A stretch of DNA of 64,000 bases from Sulfitobacter sp. F26169L (GCF_026410285.1 NZ_JAPMLP010000002.1:7501-71500), one strand, 5' to 3'; counted from the first letter of the stretch, positions 25,366 through 35,112 are shown. The notes: generated from the sequence alone by a model not told the origin. Translations and numbers: made by a program.

Positions 25366-28134
25366 TCACTCGGCAGCTACCGCCGTATTCACCGCTTCCA
25401 CCTTCACAGCAGAGAATTTGAACTCGGGTATTTTTCCATAGGGATCCACTGCAGGGTTGGTCAGAATATTCGCCGCTGCCTCCACATACGCGAACGGCAG
25501 AAACACCATGTCAGGAGACACAGCGCGATCCATCCGCGCCATAATCTCGATGCTGCCGCGTTTGGTTGTCAGGCGCACCATCCCGCCGGGTTCCACGCCC
25601 AGCTTGCGCAAGGTGGATGGATGCAGCGAGCAGTTCGCCTCCGGTTCCATCGCATCCAACACTGTCGCACGGCGGGTCATCGACCCCGTGTGCCAATGCT
25701 CCAGTTGCCGGCCCGTGGTCAGGATCATCGGATAATCCGCATCCGGCGGATCATCGGGCGCAACTATGCTGGCGGGGGTAAATCGTGCACGCCCGTCAAC
25801 CCGTGGAAAGCCGTCGGTGAACACAATCGCCTGTCCGGGGTCTTCAGGGCTTAGCGAAGGATACGTCACTGCGTTGTGGGCCTCCAGCCGGTCCCATGTG
25901 ATATTGTCGAGCGATTTCATGTTAAGCTTCATCTCGGCAAAAACTTCGGCGGGGGATGTGTAGTTCCACGGCAGGCCCAACCGTTTGGCAAGCTCCACTT
26001 CGATCCACCAGTCTTCGCGCGCCTCGCCGGGGGGCGATACGGCGGCGCGGCCCATCTGGACCTGACGGTTGGTATTGGTCACCGTCCCGGACTTTTCTGC
26101 AAATGCACTCGCCGGCAGGATCACATCCGCATAATTTGCGGTTTCGGTGATGAAGATATCCTGCACGACCAGATGATCCAGCTTTGCCAGCGCGTCCCGC
26201 GCATGCTCTACATCGGGGTCGGACATGGCGGGGTTTTCACCCAGAATATACATGCCCCTGATATTTCCCGCATGTACCGCGTCCAGTATTTCAGTAACTG
26301 TCAGACCCTTTTCATTGCTGAAATCGCCGCTCTTCCAGACATCGGTAAAGGCCGAGCGGACGCCGTCATCGGTTACAGATTGATAATCGGGCAGAAACAT
26401 CGGCACCAGACCCGCATCAGATGCACCCTGCACATTGTTTTGACCGCGCAGCGGATGCAGCCCCGCCCCCGGACGGCCCACTTGACCTGTCATCAGCGCA
26501 AGGCTGATCAGGCACCGCGCGTTATCGGTGCCGTGCGTGTGCTGGCTCACCCCCATGCCCCAGAAAATCATCGCCGCTTTGGCACCGGCAAAGGTGCGTG
26601 CGACATCGCGCAACGTCTCTGCATCAATGCCGCATGTCGCCGCCATCAATTCCGGAGTGAAATCCTTCAAATGGGCCTTCTCCGCTTCAAAATTCTCTGT
26701 GTAGGCTTCGACGTATTGCCTGTCGTACAACTCCTCTTCCACAATCACGTGCATGATTGCGTTCAGCATGGATACATCCGTGCCGGGCCGGAATTGCAGC
26801 ATATGTGACGAAAACCGCTTGAGCGCCTGACCGCGCGGGTCCATCACGATCAGCTTCCCGCCACGCTTGCTGAACTGCTTGAAGTATGTCGCCGCAACAG
26901 GGTGGTTCTCGATCGGATTTGCGCCGATGACTATTGCAACATCAGCATTTTCAATCTCGTTGAACGTGGCTGTCACAGCTGCGGACCCTACGTTTTCCAG
27001 CAATGCTGCGACTGACGATGCATGACACAGACGCGTACAGTGATCGACGTTGTTATGGCCAAACCCCTGCCGGATCAACTTCTGGAACAGATAGGCTTCC
27101 TCATTGGTGCATTTCGCAGAGCCGAAACCGGCCACACCCGTGCCGCCGATACTCTTCAACCCGTTTGCGGCAGCATCCAATGCCTCGTCCCATGTCGCCT
27201 CGCGGAACACATCAAGATAGTTTCCGGGATCAACGTTCAGCCCCTTGGCAGGCGCATCATCACGACGGATCAGCGGCTTCATCAGGCGGTGGTTGTGGTG
27301 GATATAGTCGAATCCGAAGCGGCCTTTAACACACAGGCGGCCCTCGTTTGCGGGGCCATTGATGCCCTCGACGTATTTTACCTTGTTATTCTTGACCTTG
27401 AGCGAAATCTGGCACCCGACGCCACAGAACGGGCAAATGCTTTCGACTTCACTGTCGAAATCGGCGCTGTCCCCGATCTGGTTTTCATCAACCACAGTGG
27501 CGGGCATCAAGGCACCTGTCGGGCAGGCTTGCACACATTCACCGCAGGCCACGCAAGTCGACTCTCCCATCGGGTCGGCCATATCGAACGTGGGATAGCT
27601 GCTTTGCCCGCGACCGGACATGCCGATCACATCGTTTACCTGCACTTCGCGACATGCGCGAACACACAAGCCGCACGAAATGCAGGCATCCAGATTCACA
27701 CTCATCGCTACATGGCTGTTGTCGAGCAGCGGGATACAGCCCTCGTCCATCTTGGGAAAGCGGCTTTCCTCCACGCCGTTCAGCGTGGCCATATCCCACA
27801 TGTGACTGGATTTATCGTGTGACACAGCATGCTCCGGCTGGTCCGCCATCAGCAGTTCGATCACCATCTTACGCGCACTTTTTGCGCGCTCGTTGTTGGT
27901 AACCACGACCATTCCTTCGGAAGGTTCGCGGATGCAGGACGCGGCCAGTGTCCGTTCTCCCTCAATCTCGACCATGCAGGCGCGGCAATTGCCGTCAGGC
28001 CGGTATCCGGGGGCAGGTTTGTGGCAGAGATTGGGAATGATCAGACCGCGGCCATTGGCCACTTCCCAAATCGTCATTCCGGCGTCGGCCTCGACGGTCT
28101 GACCGTCAAGCGTGAATGTGACTTTATCCGTCAT
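25366..28134 (-). CDS. Formate dehydrogenase alpha subunit (molybdopterin, cysteine form)
   Basis: A 922-residue molybdopterin enzyme that oxidises formate to CO2. The order is a 2Fe-2S domain (Cys37, Cys50, Cys53, Cys67), a ferredoxin-like domain with [11 protein letters not shown] and [11 protein letters not shown], a 4Fe-4S motif CPFCGVGC, and the large molybdopterin domain. The active-site dipeptide is Cys370-His371 (in TRLCHASS), so cysteine replaces the selenocysteine of E. coli FdhF. The C-terminal cap follows. ATG at 28134 is set by CAGGAGGT. The partner genes of NAD-linked FdsGBACD complexes and fdhD are not nearby, so the electron acceptor is unknown. Confidence 0.88.
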   Translation of the reverse strand: MTDKVTFTLDGQTVEADAGMTIWEVANGRGLIIPNLCHKPAPGYRPDGNCRACMVEIEGERTLAASCIREPSEGMVVVTNNERAKSARKMVIELLMADQPEHAVSHDKSSHMWDMATLNGVEESRFPKMDEGCIPLLDNSHVAMSVNLDACISCGLCVRACREVQVNDVIGMSGRGQSSYPTFDMADPMGESTCVACGECVQACPTGALMPATVVDENQIGDSADFDSEVESICPFCGVGCQISLKVKNNKVKYVEGINGPANEGRLCVKGRFGFDYIHHNHRLMKPLIRRDDAPAKGLNVDPGNYLDVFREATWDEALDAAANGLKSIGGTGVAGFGSAKCTNEEAYLFQKLIRQGFGHNNVDHCTRLCHASSVAALLENVGSAAVTATFNEIENADVAIVIGANPIENHPVAATYFKQFSKRGGKLIVMDPRGQALKRFSSHMLQFRPGTDVSMLNAIMHVIVEEELYDRQYVEAYTENFEAEKAHLKDFTPELMAATCGIDAETLRDVARTFAGAKAAMIFWGMGVSQHTHGTDNARCLISLALMTGQVGRPGAGLHPLRGQNNVQGASDAGLVPMFLPDYQSVTDDGVRSAFTDVWKSGDFSNEKGLTVTEILDAVHAGNIRGMYILGENPAMSDPDVEHARDALAKLDHLVVQDIFITETANYADVILPASAFAEKSGTVTNTNRQVQMGRAAVSPPGEAREDWWIEVELAKRLGLPWNYTSPAEVFAEMKLNMKSLDNITWDRLEAHNAVTYPSLSPEDPGQAIVFTDGFPRVDGRARFTPASIVAPDDPPDADYPMILTTGRQLEHWHTGSMTRRATVLDAMEPEANCSLHPSTLRKLGVEPGGMVRLTTKRGSIEIMARMDRAVSPDMVFLPFAYVEAAANILTNPAVDPYGKIPEFKFSAVKVEAVNTAVAAE

Positions 28135-28309
28135 AACAACCTCCTGCGGAATAGTTTGAACCGTTCTAGCCCCGCGAGCCTCTTGCAGGAAGGCGGTTCC
28201 CGACACGACACCACGCATTTCCGCCATCCAGCGCCTTGTCGAGTTGCCGATACAGCTCTTTCACTGGCGGCATCGCTCCCCTAACAATAGCGAAACAACA
28301 GGAGCATTC

Positions 28310-28963
28310 ATGTCCACTATTACCCTTATTCGCCACGGTCAGGCAAACTCTACCGCGAAAGACGAGGTCAGTTATGACCGCCTCAGCGATCTGGGGCACG
28401 AACAGGCGCAGTGGCTGGGCGAACATCTGCGCGACACCGGCTTGCCCTATACGCGGCTTTTTACCGGCACGTTGCGCCGCCACATCGAAACAGCCGATGG
28501 CATGGCAACTGGCCTGACACCACAGCGCGACCCCCGCCTGAACGAGCTGGAGTACTTCACACTTTCACGTCTGCTGTCGGAACAACACGCAATACCGTTC
28601 CCGACCGAGCAACCTGATTTCATCGATCATTTGCCACAGGTTTTCCAGCACTGGAAAGACGACAAGCTAGAAGGCGCGCCGGAAACCTACGTACAGTTTC
28701 GCATGCGCATCCGCGACGCATTGGCAGAGATCGCCGCCGATAACGGGCCCGCACTAGTTGTCACATCCGGCGGATTGATTGCCCATGTGATCGCCCAGCA
28801 GATGGAATTAAGCGTGTCAGCCACAGCCCGCACTGCAATTGCGATTTATCACACTTCACTACACCAGCTACACCCCATTGGAGGGCACCTCTCGCCAGTT
28901 TTGTTCAACGCCACCCCACATTTGGACACCCCTGCACGCAGCCTGTCGAAAACCAACATATGA
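28310..28963 (+). CDS. Histidine phosphatase superfamily protein
   Basis: A 217-residue phosphoglycerate-mutase-like phosphatase. The catalytic motif LIRHGQANS lies at the N-terminus, a second conserved arginine in FTGTLRRHIETA, the proton donor in LNELEYF, and the second catalytic His near SGGLIAHVI. The substrate is not predictable from sequence. ATG at 28310 follows CAGGAG. It diverges from the formate dehydrogenase, and its stop overlaps the start of the next gene by 4 bases. Confidence 0.88.
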   Translation: MSTITLIRHGQANSTAKDEVSYDRLSDLGHEQAQWLGEHLRDTGLPYTRLFTGTLRRHIETADGMATGLTPQRDPRLNELEYFTLSRLLSEQHAIPFPTEQPDFIDHLPQVFQHWKDDKLEGAPETYVQFRMRIRDALAEIAADNGPALVVTSGGLIAHVIAQQMELSVSATARTAIAIYHTSLHQLHPIGGHLSPVLFNATPHLDTPARSLSKTNI

Positions 28964-29592
28964 AAGCCCGTACAATGAATCTATTTTACACAAACGGTAC
29001 AATCTCGATTGCGCCTGCTATCGCACTTGTCGAAGCGGGGCTTGATCACACCCTGACACGTCTTGATTTTGCGAAAGCAGAGCAGACCAAGCCTGAATAC
29101 CTTGCCATCAATCCAAAGGGGCGGGTGCCCGCACTGGCTTTGCACGATGGGACCGTCCTTACGGAAACCGGTGCGTTGCTGGATTATATCGCAACGTTGG
29201 CCCCTGATGCCCGTCTCGTTCCGGCCTCACCCGAAGATGCGGCCCATATGCGCAGTGTCATGTATTACCTCGCCTCGACAATGCATGTCGCCCATGCTCA
29301 CAAAATGCGCGGTAGCCGTTGGGCAGACAACCCAGACAGCCACGCGGATATGAAGGCGAAAGTAACAGAAAACATGACCGCCTGCGCCCAGTTTGTCGAA
29401 ACAGAATGTCTGCGCGGCTCCTATGTCTGCGGCGATGAATTTAGCATCGCAGACCCGTATTTGTTTGTCGTTTGCAAATGGCTGGCAGGGGATGGGGTCA
29501 CCGTAGCGGATTTCCCCGAGATCAAAGCGTTTATGGCGCGTATGGAAAACCGCGAAAGCGTCCGCACAGTTCGCGACAAAGGGATGCTGTGA
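28960..29592 (+). CDS. Glutathione S-transferase family protein
   Basis: A 210-residue GST with an N-terminal thioredoxin-like domain (LFYTNGTISIAPAIALVEAG; NPKGRVPALALHDGTVLTETGALLDYI with the cis-proline and the Glu-Thr pair that binds glutathione) and a helical C-terminal domain ending in the EFSIADPYLFVVCKWL region. ATG at 28960 overlaps the phosphatase stop (ATGA), implying translational coupling; an in-frame ATG at 28975 would remove five residues. The natural substrate is unknown. Confidence 0.87.
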   Translation: MKARTMNLFYTNGTISIAPAIALVEAGLDHTLTRLDFAKAEQTKPEYLAINPKGRVPALALHDGTVLTETGALLDYIATLAPDARLVPASPEDAAHMRSVMYYLASTMHVAHAHKMRGSRWADNPDSHADMKAKVTENMTACAQFVETECLRGSYVCGDEFSIADPYLFVVCKWLAGDGVTVADFPEIKAFMARMENRESVRTVRDKGML

Positions 29593-29677
29593 CCCGAATG
29601 GACATGAACGAACTACGCGCACCATCTCCGATTGCGGACCGCAAACAGCACCACGAACGCGCGTAAAAACACGAAAT

Positions 29678-29695
29678 GCCGCCCCTTGGGGCGGC
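29678..29695 (-). terminator. Terminator hairpin between the GST gene and the SDR operon
   Basis: A perfect 8-base inverted repeat GCCGCCCC-TT-GGGGCGGC. On the minus strand it is followed after a few bases by GTTTTT, so it most likely ends the SDR operon transcript. Confidence 0.7.
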
Positions 29696-29723
29696 ACATC
29701 CAGATCACGCAGCTGCCAGAGAT

Positions 29724-30455
29724 TTAGCGGAACAGACGGAAGTAGAGCCAGTCCGGCAGAAACTGGCTTCCGCGGAACAAGAGCGAAAAGAAGTAGGGAA
29801 AGCTCTTTTTGAAGTTGTCGGTGTTCATGTGCTCAAACACCTCACGGGCAGCGTCCTCAGGCTCCATCAAAAACGGCATTTTGAAATCGTTTTTATCCGT
29901 AAGCTGGGTTCTAATGAATCCGGGGTTCACAACCTGAACCTGCACGCCGGTTTTGCGCAAATCGGCATGCATACATTCGGCCAGTGACATCACAGCAGCT
30001 TTTGACGCGGTATAACCGATAGAGTTCGGCAAACCCCTGAACCCTGTCAGGCTGGACGTGATCACAATATGCCCCGCGTCCCGCTTTACCATATCGGGCA
30101 CAACCTGCCCCAACACCCGCATCAAACCGGTAAAGTTCACATCGGCCATGGTGTTGGCCTGTTCGGCGTTCCAGTTCTGTGCGCCAAAGGGCCAGTAAGC
30201 ACCGGCCAGATAAACAACACCGTCCACTTCACCGACGGATTTTGCGGCCGCTTCAACGCTTGTCATGTCCGATACATCCAGCGTCACAACCTGCGCCTTT
30301 CCCGGCAGGCTATCGGCAAGTTTCTTTAGCTTGTCTTCCGATCGTGCAGAAAGGACAACTTCTGCCCCGGCGCGGCTTAACTGTCCGGCAAGGGCCGCGC
30401 CCAATCCGTCACTTGCACCTACCAGCCAATACCGTTTGCCTTGCCACTGCGTCAT
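29724..30455 (-). CDS. Short-chain dehydrogenase/reductase of the RpoE-linked operon
   Basis: A 243-residue Rossmann-fold SDR with the cofactor motif VGASDGLGAA near residue 13, the active-site serine in ITSSLTGF and YTASK (Tyr and Lys) near residue 150. It is the last gene of a five-gene overlapping operon whose order matches RSP1087-1091 of Rhodobacter sphaeroides, a target of RpoE in the singlet-oxygen response; parts of that operon are linked there to furan fatty acid formation. The substrate here is inferred, not shown. Its ATG overlaps the stop of the DUF3833 gene (ATGA). Confidence 0.88.
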   Translation of the reverse strand: MTQWQGKRYWLVGASDGLGAALAGQLSRAGAEVVLSARSEDKLKKLADSLPGKAQVVTLDVSDMTSVEAAAKSVGEVDGVVYLAGAYWPFGAQNWNAEQANTMADVNFTGLMRVLGQVVPDMVKRDAGHIVITSSLTGFRGLPNSIGYTASKAAVMSLAECMHADLRKTGVQVQVVNPGFIRTQLTDKNDFKMPFLMEPEDAAREVFEHMNTDNFKKSFPYFFSLLFRGSQFLPDWLYFRLFR

Positions 30456-31018
30456 TCTGTTTCCTTTTTTCGTATTGTCGCGACCAATTCGGCGACCCTA
30501 AAACCAAACTTGCGAAACTGACTCCGGTTCACAACCGTACCCTGTTTTGTCAAGTACATGCAATCAAACGCCTTGAGTTTGAAGCCCCCGGATTCGGCAG
30601 GCAACCTGATGGGATAATTGAACAAAACGGCTGGTCCTGCTATCTCGCCCCGCCCCTTACCGGGAACATCATCAGCAAAGGCATCAAAACCACCATTATC
30701 GTCCAACGTGATCCGCCACTCGCGATTTTGGACAGAGCCGTCGTTATAGACAAAGCGCTCTTTAATCGTGCCGTTGTTGCCGTTCCAGCTGACATTAAAA
30801 TCTGCGTTGAATGTGCTTGTTATTCGTCCGAACGGCCCGAAAATAACACCGTCACAAATCATCGCGCCATTCAGATGCTCGCGCATGTCGAAAAGTGGTG
30901 AGACGTCAGCGTAATCATCAGCCGACTGGCCCATAAAGTCCGCAAACCGCCTGCGCAGCACTAACACAAGGCACACCAATGCAATTCCCAAAAGGAAGAA
31001 CAACAATTCATCACTCAT
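30452..31018 (-). CDS. DUF3833 family protein
   Basis: A 188-residue protein with one N-terminal membrane helix (ELLFFLLGIALVCLVLVL) followed by a soluble lipocalin-like beta-rich domain, as described for DUF3833. Characteristic stretches are FDMREHLNG, GVIFGPFGRI and a run of beta strands to the C-terminus. The family is found almost only in this operon type, and its biochemical role is unknown. The start is fixed by TAATG overlap with the MFS gene upstream. Confidence 0.85.
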   Translation of the reverse strand: MSDELLFFLLGIALVCLVLVLRRRFADFMGQSADDYADVSPLFDMREHLNGAMICDGVIFGPFGRITSTFNADFNVSWNGNNGTIKERFVYNDGSVQNREWRITLDDNGGFDAFADDVPGKGRGEIAGPAVLFNYPIRLPAESGGFKLKAFDCMYLTKQGTVVNRSQFRKFGFRVAELVATIRKKETE

Positions 31019-32259
31019 TACGCACCACGATCCAGTTTTGTGCGCCACAACAGAAATATCGCAGCCAGTTTCAGAACACAGGGAACACCAGCGTATAGTA
31101 GGCGCAATAACTCAATCGATCCCTCTGTGGGGCGCGCCTGAAGACCACTGACGTATCCTGATGCCTCCAACATAGGCAGCAGGACCGCCGCCGACAATGC
31201 CAAGGTGAATTTCGATACAAATGACCACAGCCCAAAACCCTCCGCCGCAGAAGGAGAAATTTGCGCCATGCGGGTGGCGAACAGGGCCGGTAGCAGTGTC
31301 AGATCTGCACCCATGGCCGCACCCGAACCGACACAGACCAGTGCAAACCACCACTGGTCCCCCGCCCCCAGAAAAAGCGCGCCGCCAAAAGCGAAAATCG
31401 CCAGTACCATTGCACTCAGCAGCACCCGTTGGGTGCCATGCCGCTCGGCCAGTGCACCCCAGACAGGGGCGGCCCCTGCGGCAGAGAGAAAGAACAACAA
31501 CAAAAGCGGCCCCTCGAAACCCTGTGCCTCCAAAGCGCTTTCGACATAGAACAGAAACAAGGTTGAACTGACCGCCACGGGCGCGGCATTCAGCAGCGCA
31601 ATGACAAGCAGCCGGCGCGCAAGCCGATCGCGCAGCACGGTGGCGAACCCTGTACCGGCGGGCACATCCACCGACAACCATTCACCACGCATCGCCAGCC
31701 CCGCGGCAAGTGCCAGTACAGAAAAGCCGATTGAAAAACCGCCGAATGGCGCATCAAACACGTAGCCGAGCGCCACAGGCACGACAGAAGCCACACAAAC
31801 CCCAAGCAGCGCGCCGGTTTCGCGCCACCTTGCAAGGCGCAGATGCCCCTGGCCTGGCATTCGGTCTGCCTTTGCCACACCTTGCGCATAAAAGCAGATG
31901 GTCAGAAAACTGTAGGCCGAAAACACCAGCGTCAGCATGATGGCGAACCACACCACCGGTGGTGTCAACGGAGGCACGGCAAATAGCCCCAGCATCGCCA
32001 CGGCGATTACTACGCAGCCGATCCCCACCGCAACGCCCCGCCTGTCACGCAGTTTTTCCGACAGCCGCCCCAGCAGCGGGTCTTGTACCATGTCAAGCAG
32101 CCGCAAAGCGAACAGGACAGTGCCCAGCGCCGTTAGGGAAACCCCGTATTGATCTACGTAAAACTTGGGCGCGTGAATATAGATAGGTAGCCCCGCACAG
32201 GCGAGCAGCGCCGCAAACAGGGCATAGGCAGGCAGGCGTGTGGCAGCGGTTGAACTCAC
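31018..32259 (-). CDS. MFS transporter of the RpoE-linked operon
   Basis: A 413-residue membrane protein with about twelve helices, of the GPH/sugar-cation symporter-like MFS group. The loop MVQDPLLGRLSEKLRDRRG region after helix 2 is the conserved cytoplasmic signature. The start is GTG at 32259, overlapping the DUF1365 stop by 4 bases (GTGA); upstream in-frame codons lie within that gene. In Rhodobacter the orthologous gene belongs to the RpoE regulon, but its substrate is unknown. Confidence 0.87.
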   Translation of the reverse strand: MSSTAATRLPAYALFAALLACAGLPIYIHAPKFYVDQYGVSLTALGTVLFALRLLDMVQDPLLGRLSEKLRDRRGVAVGIGCVVIAVAMLGLFAVPPLTPPVVWFAIMLTLVFSAYSFLTICFYAQGVAKADRMPGQGHLRLARWRETGALLGVCVASVVPVALGYVFDAPFGGFSIGFSVLALAAGLAMRGEWLSVDVPAGTGFATVLRDRLARRLLVIALLNAAPVAVSSTLFLFYVESALEAQGFEGPLLLLFFLSAAGAAPVWGALAERHGTQRVLLSAMVLAIFAFGGALFLGAGDQWWFALVCVGSGAAMGADLTLLPALFATRMAQISPSAAEGFGLWSFVSKFTLALSAAVLLPMLEASGYVSGLQARPTEGSIELLRLLYAGVPCVLKLAAIFLLWRTKLDRGA

Positions 32260-33017
32260 CCTTTTGACACTTCGTCTTTCGGCGCTTCGGGGCGCGCACG
32301 AAACAGCGCCCCCTTTATCCACAGCTTCAGTGCTTGCCAGTGGATCAGGGCCAGAACGCGCCGCGCACCAAGCGGACGGCGCAGCATGCTGCGCAGGATC
32401 CCGGCATTGTCCAGCGGCTGGCGCGTACCGGTGAGGGTTGCGATCAGCCCACCCGCCGCGCGGCCATAATCAATCCAGATGCCGATACGCGCGTCGGTAA
32501 TATCAAAGCGGAACGTATAGTCACCCTCAACCGGCTGAAAGGGCGAGACATGCATGACCTTGGTCGCGTGCAGTTTATCACTTCGGGTAATCTCACGCTG
32601 ATCGGGGTGGTGGCACAGATAGCTATGGCGGTCGCCGTAAGTGTTGGTCACCTCGGCGATGACAGCCACCAGCGCGCCATCTTCGCGGCGACACAGCCAG
32701 AAACTGACCGGATTGAACACATAACCCAACACACGCGGTTGCGCCAAAAGCTCGATCCGCGCGATATTGCGGATCTGGTATTGATCCAGCACCTCCCTCA
32801 CCCAGACAGCGCCCCGTCCCTGGCCCGGCGCGCCGCCGTGATCTGTATCATGCAACGAAGTCAGGGCACGCCCGTTGCGCGAAAACAGGCTTGGCGTGGC
32901 AACCGGCGCTTCGGCGTCGAGCAGCACGTAGTCGATCGAATACCGAAAGGCGTTTTCGATCTTTCCCTTCCGGCCATGGAAGGTCTGCCCGACGATATGA
33001 TCGACAGTGGCCGTCAT
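32256..33017 (-). CDS. DUF1365 family protein
   Basis: A 253-residue soluble protein of the DUF1365 family. Conserved stretches include KGKIENAFRYSIDYVLLD at the start, VLGYVFNPVSFWLC in the middle and ATKVMHVSPFQPVEGDY. The family nearly always accompanies an FAD-dependent oxidoreductase and often a cyclopropane-fatty-acid-synthase-like gene, which suggests a role in modifying membrane fatty acids. In R. sphaeroides the equivalent gene (RSP1090) influences furan fatty acid levels, to my recollection. It overlaps both neighbours by 4 bases. Confidence 0.88.
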   Translation of the reverse strand: MTATVDHIVGQTFHGRKGKIENAFRYSIDYVLLDAEAPVATPSLFSRNGRALTSLHDTDHGGAPGQGRGAVWVREVLDQYQIRNIARIELLAQPRVLGYVFNPVSFWLCRREDGALVAVIAEVTNTYGDRHSYLCHHPDQREITRSDKLHATKVMHVSPFQPVEGDYTFRFDITDARIGIWIDYGRAAGGLIATLTGTRQPLDNAGILRSMLRRPLGARRVLALIHWQALKLWIKGALFRARPEAPKDEVSKG

Positions 33018-34333
33018 TGCGCCGCCAACGCCGCCGCAGCACGGTCTGACAGCGCATTCACAACATCTACCGCGCTGGACAGCCCGTCCTCATGAAACCC
33101 GTGACGCATCCACGCGCCGCAGAACCAGGTGTTATTCTGCCCGTTCATCGCGCGCACCGCGTCTTGTGCATCAAGCACCGCAAGGTCGTAAACCGGATGG
33201 CGCAGGATGACCTGATCGTAAATCAATTCCTCGCGGATGGTGCGCTTTGTGTTCAATGTCACGAAATGCGGATCATCGTGGGGGATCGGCTGTAGCGAAT
33301 TCATCCAGTAGGTCAGATCGATGCGATCCGATTTCGCCTTTGCATCTTCGGTATAATTCCAGGAAGCCCATGTTGCGCGGCGTTTGGGCATGATTGCCGC
33401 ATCCGCGTGTAGCACAATATCATTGGGTTGATACGCAATGGCCCCAAGTGCAGCCTGCTCGGCAGGCGTTGCATCGGTAAGCATCGCTAGTGTGTCATCG
33501 GAGTGTGTGGCCATGATCACTTCGTCAAACCGCTCCCAATTTCCGCCGTAGGTTTTCACCTCTGCACCGTGCGCATTGCGCCGCACACCCTGAACAGACG
33601 CGTTAAGACGAATATCAACACCGCCTTGCCGCATCGCTGCCTCCAGCCTGCTTACATACGAGATAGAGCCGCCCTGCACAGTGTACCACTGATGCTGCCC
33701 CGAGTATCCCAAAAGCGCATGGTTTTCGAAAAACCGGATGATCGCGTGGGCAGGAAAATCCATCACCTGATCAACAGGCGTAGACCAGATCGCGCCTGAC
33801 AGCGGCAAAAGATAGTAGTCTCTGAAATAGTTTCCAGTCCCCAATTTTGCCAGAAACGCACGCAAGCTGAGTGTTTTATCCTGCGCAACATCCAGCGCAT
33901 ATTTGTTGAACTTGACCACATCACGCAGCATCCCGATGAAACGGGGATTTACCAGATTGCTGCGCTGCGCAAACATCGCATTGAATCCGGTCAGCGCATA
34001 TTCCAGCCGTCCGCCATCGATAGATGCCCCAAAGCTCATGTTGGATTTCACAACCGGCACATCGAGTTCTGAAAATAGCGCCGCCAAATGCGGGTAATTC
34101 GCGTAATTGAAAACGATAAATCCGGTATCAACCGGTTGATCACCGTTTTTTCCTGCGATCACAGTGCGCGCATGACCGCCGATGCGCGCGCCGCTTTCCA
34201 ACAGCGTGACCTGATTATCACTAGACAGCTTGTGCGCCGCCCCCATCCCCGAAATACCTGCACCAATAACCGCAATGCGGCGCGTGTGGTTTGATGTCAC
34301 TGTGTCTAAGGTTACCGGCGCTTCAAAGGGCAT
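33014..34333 (-). CDS. FAD-dependent oxidoreductase (amine oxidase-like, RSP1091 type)
   Basis: A 439-residue flavoprotein. The dinucleotide-binding motif VIGAGISGMGAAHKL is near residue 22, the ESGARIGGHARTV motif, which contacts FAD ribose, near 46, and the C-terminal FAD motif WFCGAWMRHGFHEDGLSSA near 405. It is the first gene of the operon and diverges from rpoE. The family resembles plant and bacterial desaturase or dehydrogenase-type amine oxidases acting on fatty acyl chains. In R. sphaeroides the equivalent is under RpoE control and linked to furan fatty acids. Confidence 0.9.
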   Translation of the reverse strand: MPFEAPVTLDTVTSNHTRRIAVIGAGISGMGAAHKLSSDNQVTLLESGARIGGHARTVIAGKNGDQPVDTGFIVFNYANYPHLAALFSELDVPVVKSNMSFGASIDGGRLEYALTGFNAMFAQRSNLVNPRFIGMLRDVVKFNKYALDVAQDKTLSLRAFLAKLGTGNYFRDYYLLPLSGAIWSTPVDQVMDFPAHAIIRFFENHALLGYSGQHQWYTVQGGSISYVSRLEAAMRQGGVDIRLNASVQGVRRNAHGAEVKTYGGNWERFDEVIMATHSDDTLAMLTDATPAEQAALGAIAYQPNDIVLHADAAIMPKRRATWASWNYTEDAKAKSDRIDLTYWMNSLQPIPHDDPHFVTLNTKRTIREELIYDQVILRHPVYDLAVLDAQDAVRAMNGQNNTWFCGAWMRHGFHEDGLSSAVDVVNALSDRAAAALAAQ

Positions 34334-34356
34334 AAGGTGATTGTGTCCTGTCTGGA

Positions 34357-34385
34357 AAGATATTGTAGGCTATACGGATAAATCA
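34357..34385 (-). promoter_or_regulatory. Weak candidate RpoE promoter for the oxidoreductase operon
   Basis: On the minus strand, TGATTT is followed after 17 bases by TATCTT, about 25 bases before the oxidoreductase start codon. The -35 half resembles the TGATC(C) element of R. sphaeroides RpoE promoters, but it lacks the C. The position fits; the match is modest. Confidence 0.35.
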
Positions 34386-34420
34386 CGGCGCTGGATGTAA
34401 ATAAGTTTCAGAATGTTTTT

Positions 34421-34450
34421 TGATCCAAGATGCCCGTTGCCCCGTAATCT
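34421..34450 (+). promoter_or_regulatory. Candidate RpoE-dependent promoter of rpoE-chrR
   Basis: TGATCC at 34421-34426, an 18-base spacer, and TAATCT at 34445-34450. The R. sphaeroides RpoE promoters that I recall have TGATCC and a TAAGA-like -10 at this spacing. It lies about 110 bases upstream of the GTG start of rpoE, which fits positive autoregulation. Confidence 0.6.
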
Positions 34451-34559
34451 TCACATGTTAGTATCGCTTAATACATCATCGCGCAAAACGCCCGACCGAT
34501 ATGACCCGCAGGCCTCCGTTGCTTTGACGGGGCCAGTGAAATTTTCAAGGCGCCCACGC

Positions 34560-35108
34560 GTGACAGAAGATACAAATAGAACACCTCTTTGGATCGATGA
34601 GATGGTGCGTGTGCGCGATAACCGCGACAAGGTTGCGTTTGCGGCGCTGTTCACCCATTTTGCCCCCCGCATCAAAGGGTATTTAATCAAATCGGGTGCA
34701 GACGCCACCACCGCCGAAGAATGTGCGCAAGACGTGATGACAACACTTTGGCGCAAAGCCGAACAGTTCGACCCGACCCGCGCCTCTGTAGCGACATGGA
34801 TTTTTACCATCGCCCGCAACCGCCGTATTGATATGCTGCGCCGTGATCGCAGACCCGAACCCGAAGACCTTCCATGGGGGCCAGAGCCGGAGCCAGAGCA
34901 AATCCACGTTCTGGAAATGCAGCAGGAAGCCGCGCGACTTGCACAAGCGGTTGCAACCTTACCACCCAACCAGCGCAGCCTGATCGAACAAGCCTACTTT
35001 GGCGATCTGACCCAAGCGCAAATCGCCAAGGAAACCGGCCTTCCGCTGGGCACCATCAAATCCCGCCTACGTCTCGCGCTGGACCGCCTGCGCCATGCAA
35101 TGAAATAG
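34560..35108 (+). CDS. rpoE: ECF sigma factor RpoE (singlet-oxygen stress)
   Basis: A 182-residue ECF sigma factor with region 2 (AFAALFTHFAPRIKGYLIKS, then ASVATWIFTIARNRRIDMLR) and region 4 (LIEQAYFGDLTQAQIAKETG, then GTIKSRLRLALDRLRH), nearly the same as the ChrR-controlled RpoE of Rhodobacter. It would direct RNA polymerase to genes that protect against singlet oxygen. GTG at 34560 with AAGG upstream is preferred: the frame extends 49 codons further, but that part covers the promoter and has no family similarity. It is followed at 4 bases by the anti-sigma gene. Confidence 0.93.
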   Translation: MTEDTNRTPLWIDEMVRVRDNRDKVAFAALFTHFAPRIKGYLIKSGADATTAEECAQDVMTTLWRKAEQFDPTRASVATWIFTIARNRRIDMLRRDRRPEPEDLPWGPEPEPEQIHVLEMQQEAARLAQAVATLPPNQRSLIEQAYFGDLTQAQIAKETGLPLGTIKSRLRLALDRLRHAMK

Positions 35109-35112
35109 CCAT

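Noticed and set aside
27020..27030. Selenocysteine in formate dehydrogenase
   Set aside because: The active-site codon reads cysteine, and the frame has no internal TGA.
24087..28134. Purine-degradation cluster from the M20 hydrolase and ureidoglycine aminohydrolase
   Set aside because: The two genes are over 13 kb apart, on unrelated transcripts, and the M20 substrate is not defined.
34413..34559. Longer N-terminus of RpoE
   Set aside because: This part contains the promoter-like element and has no similarity to ECF sigma factors; GTG at 34560 has a ribosome site.
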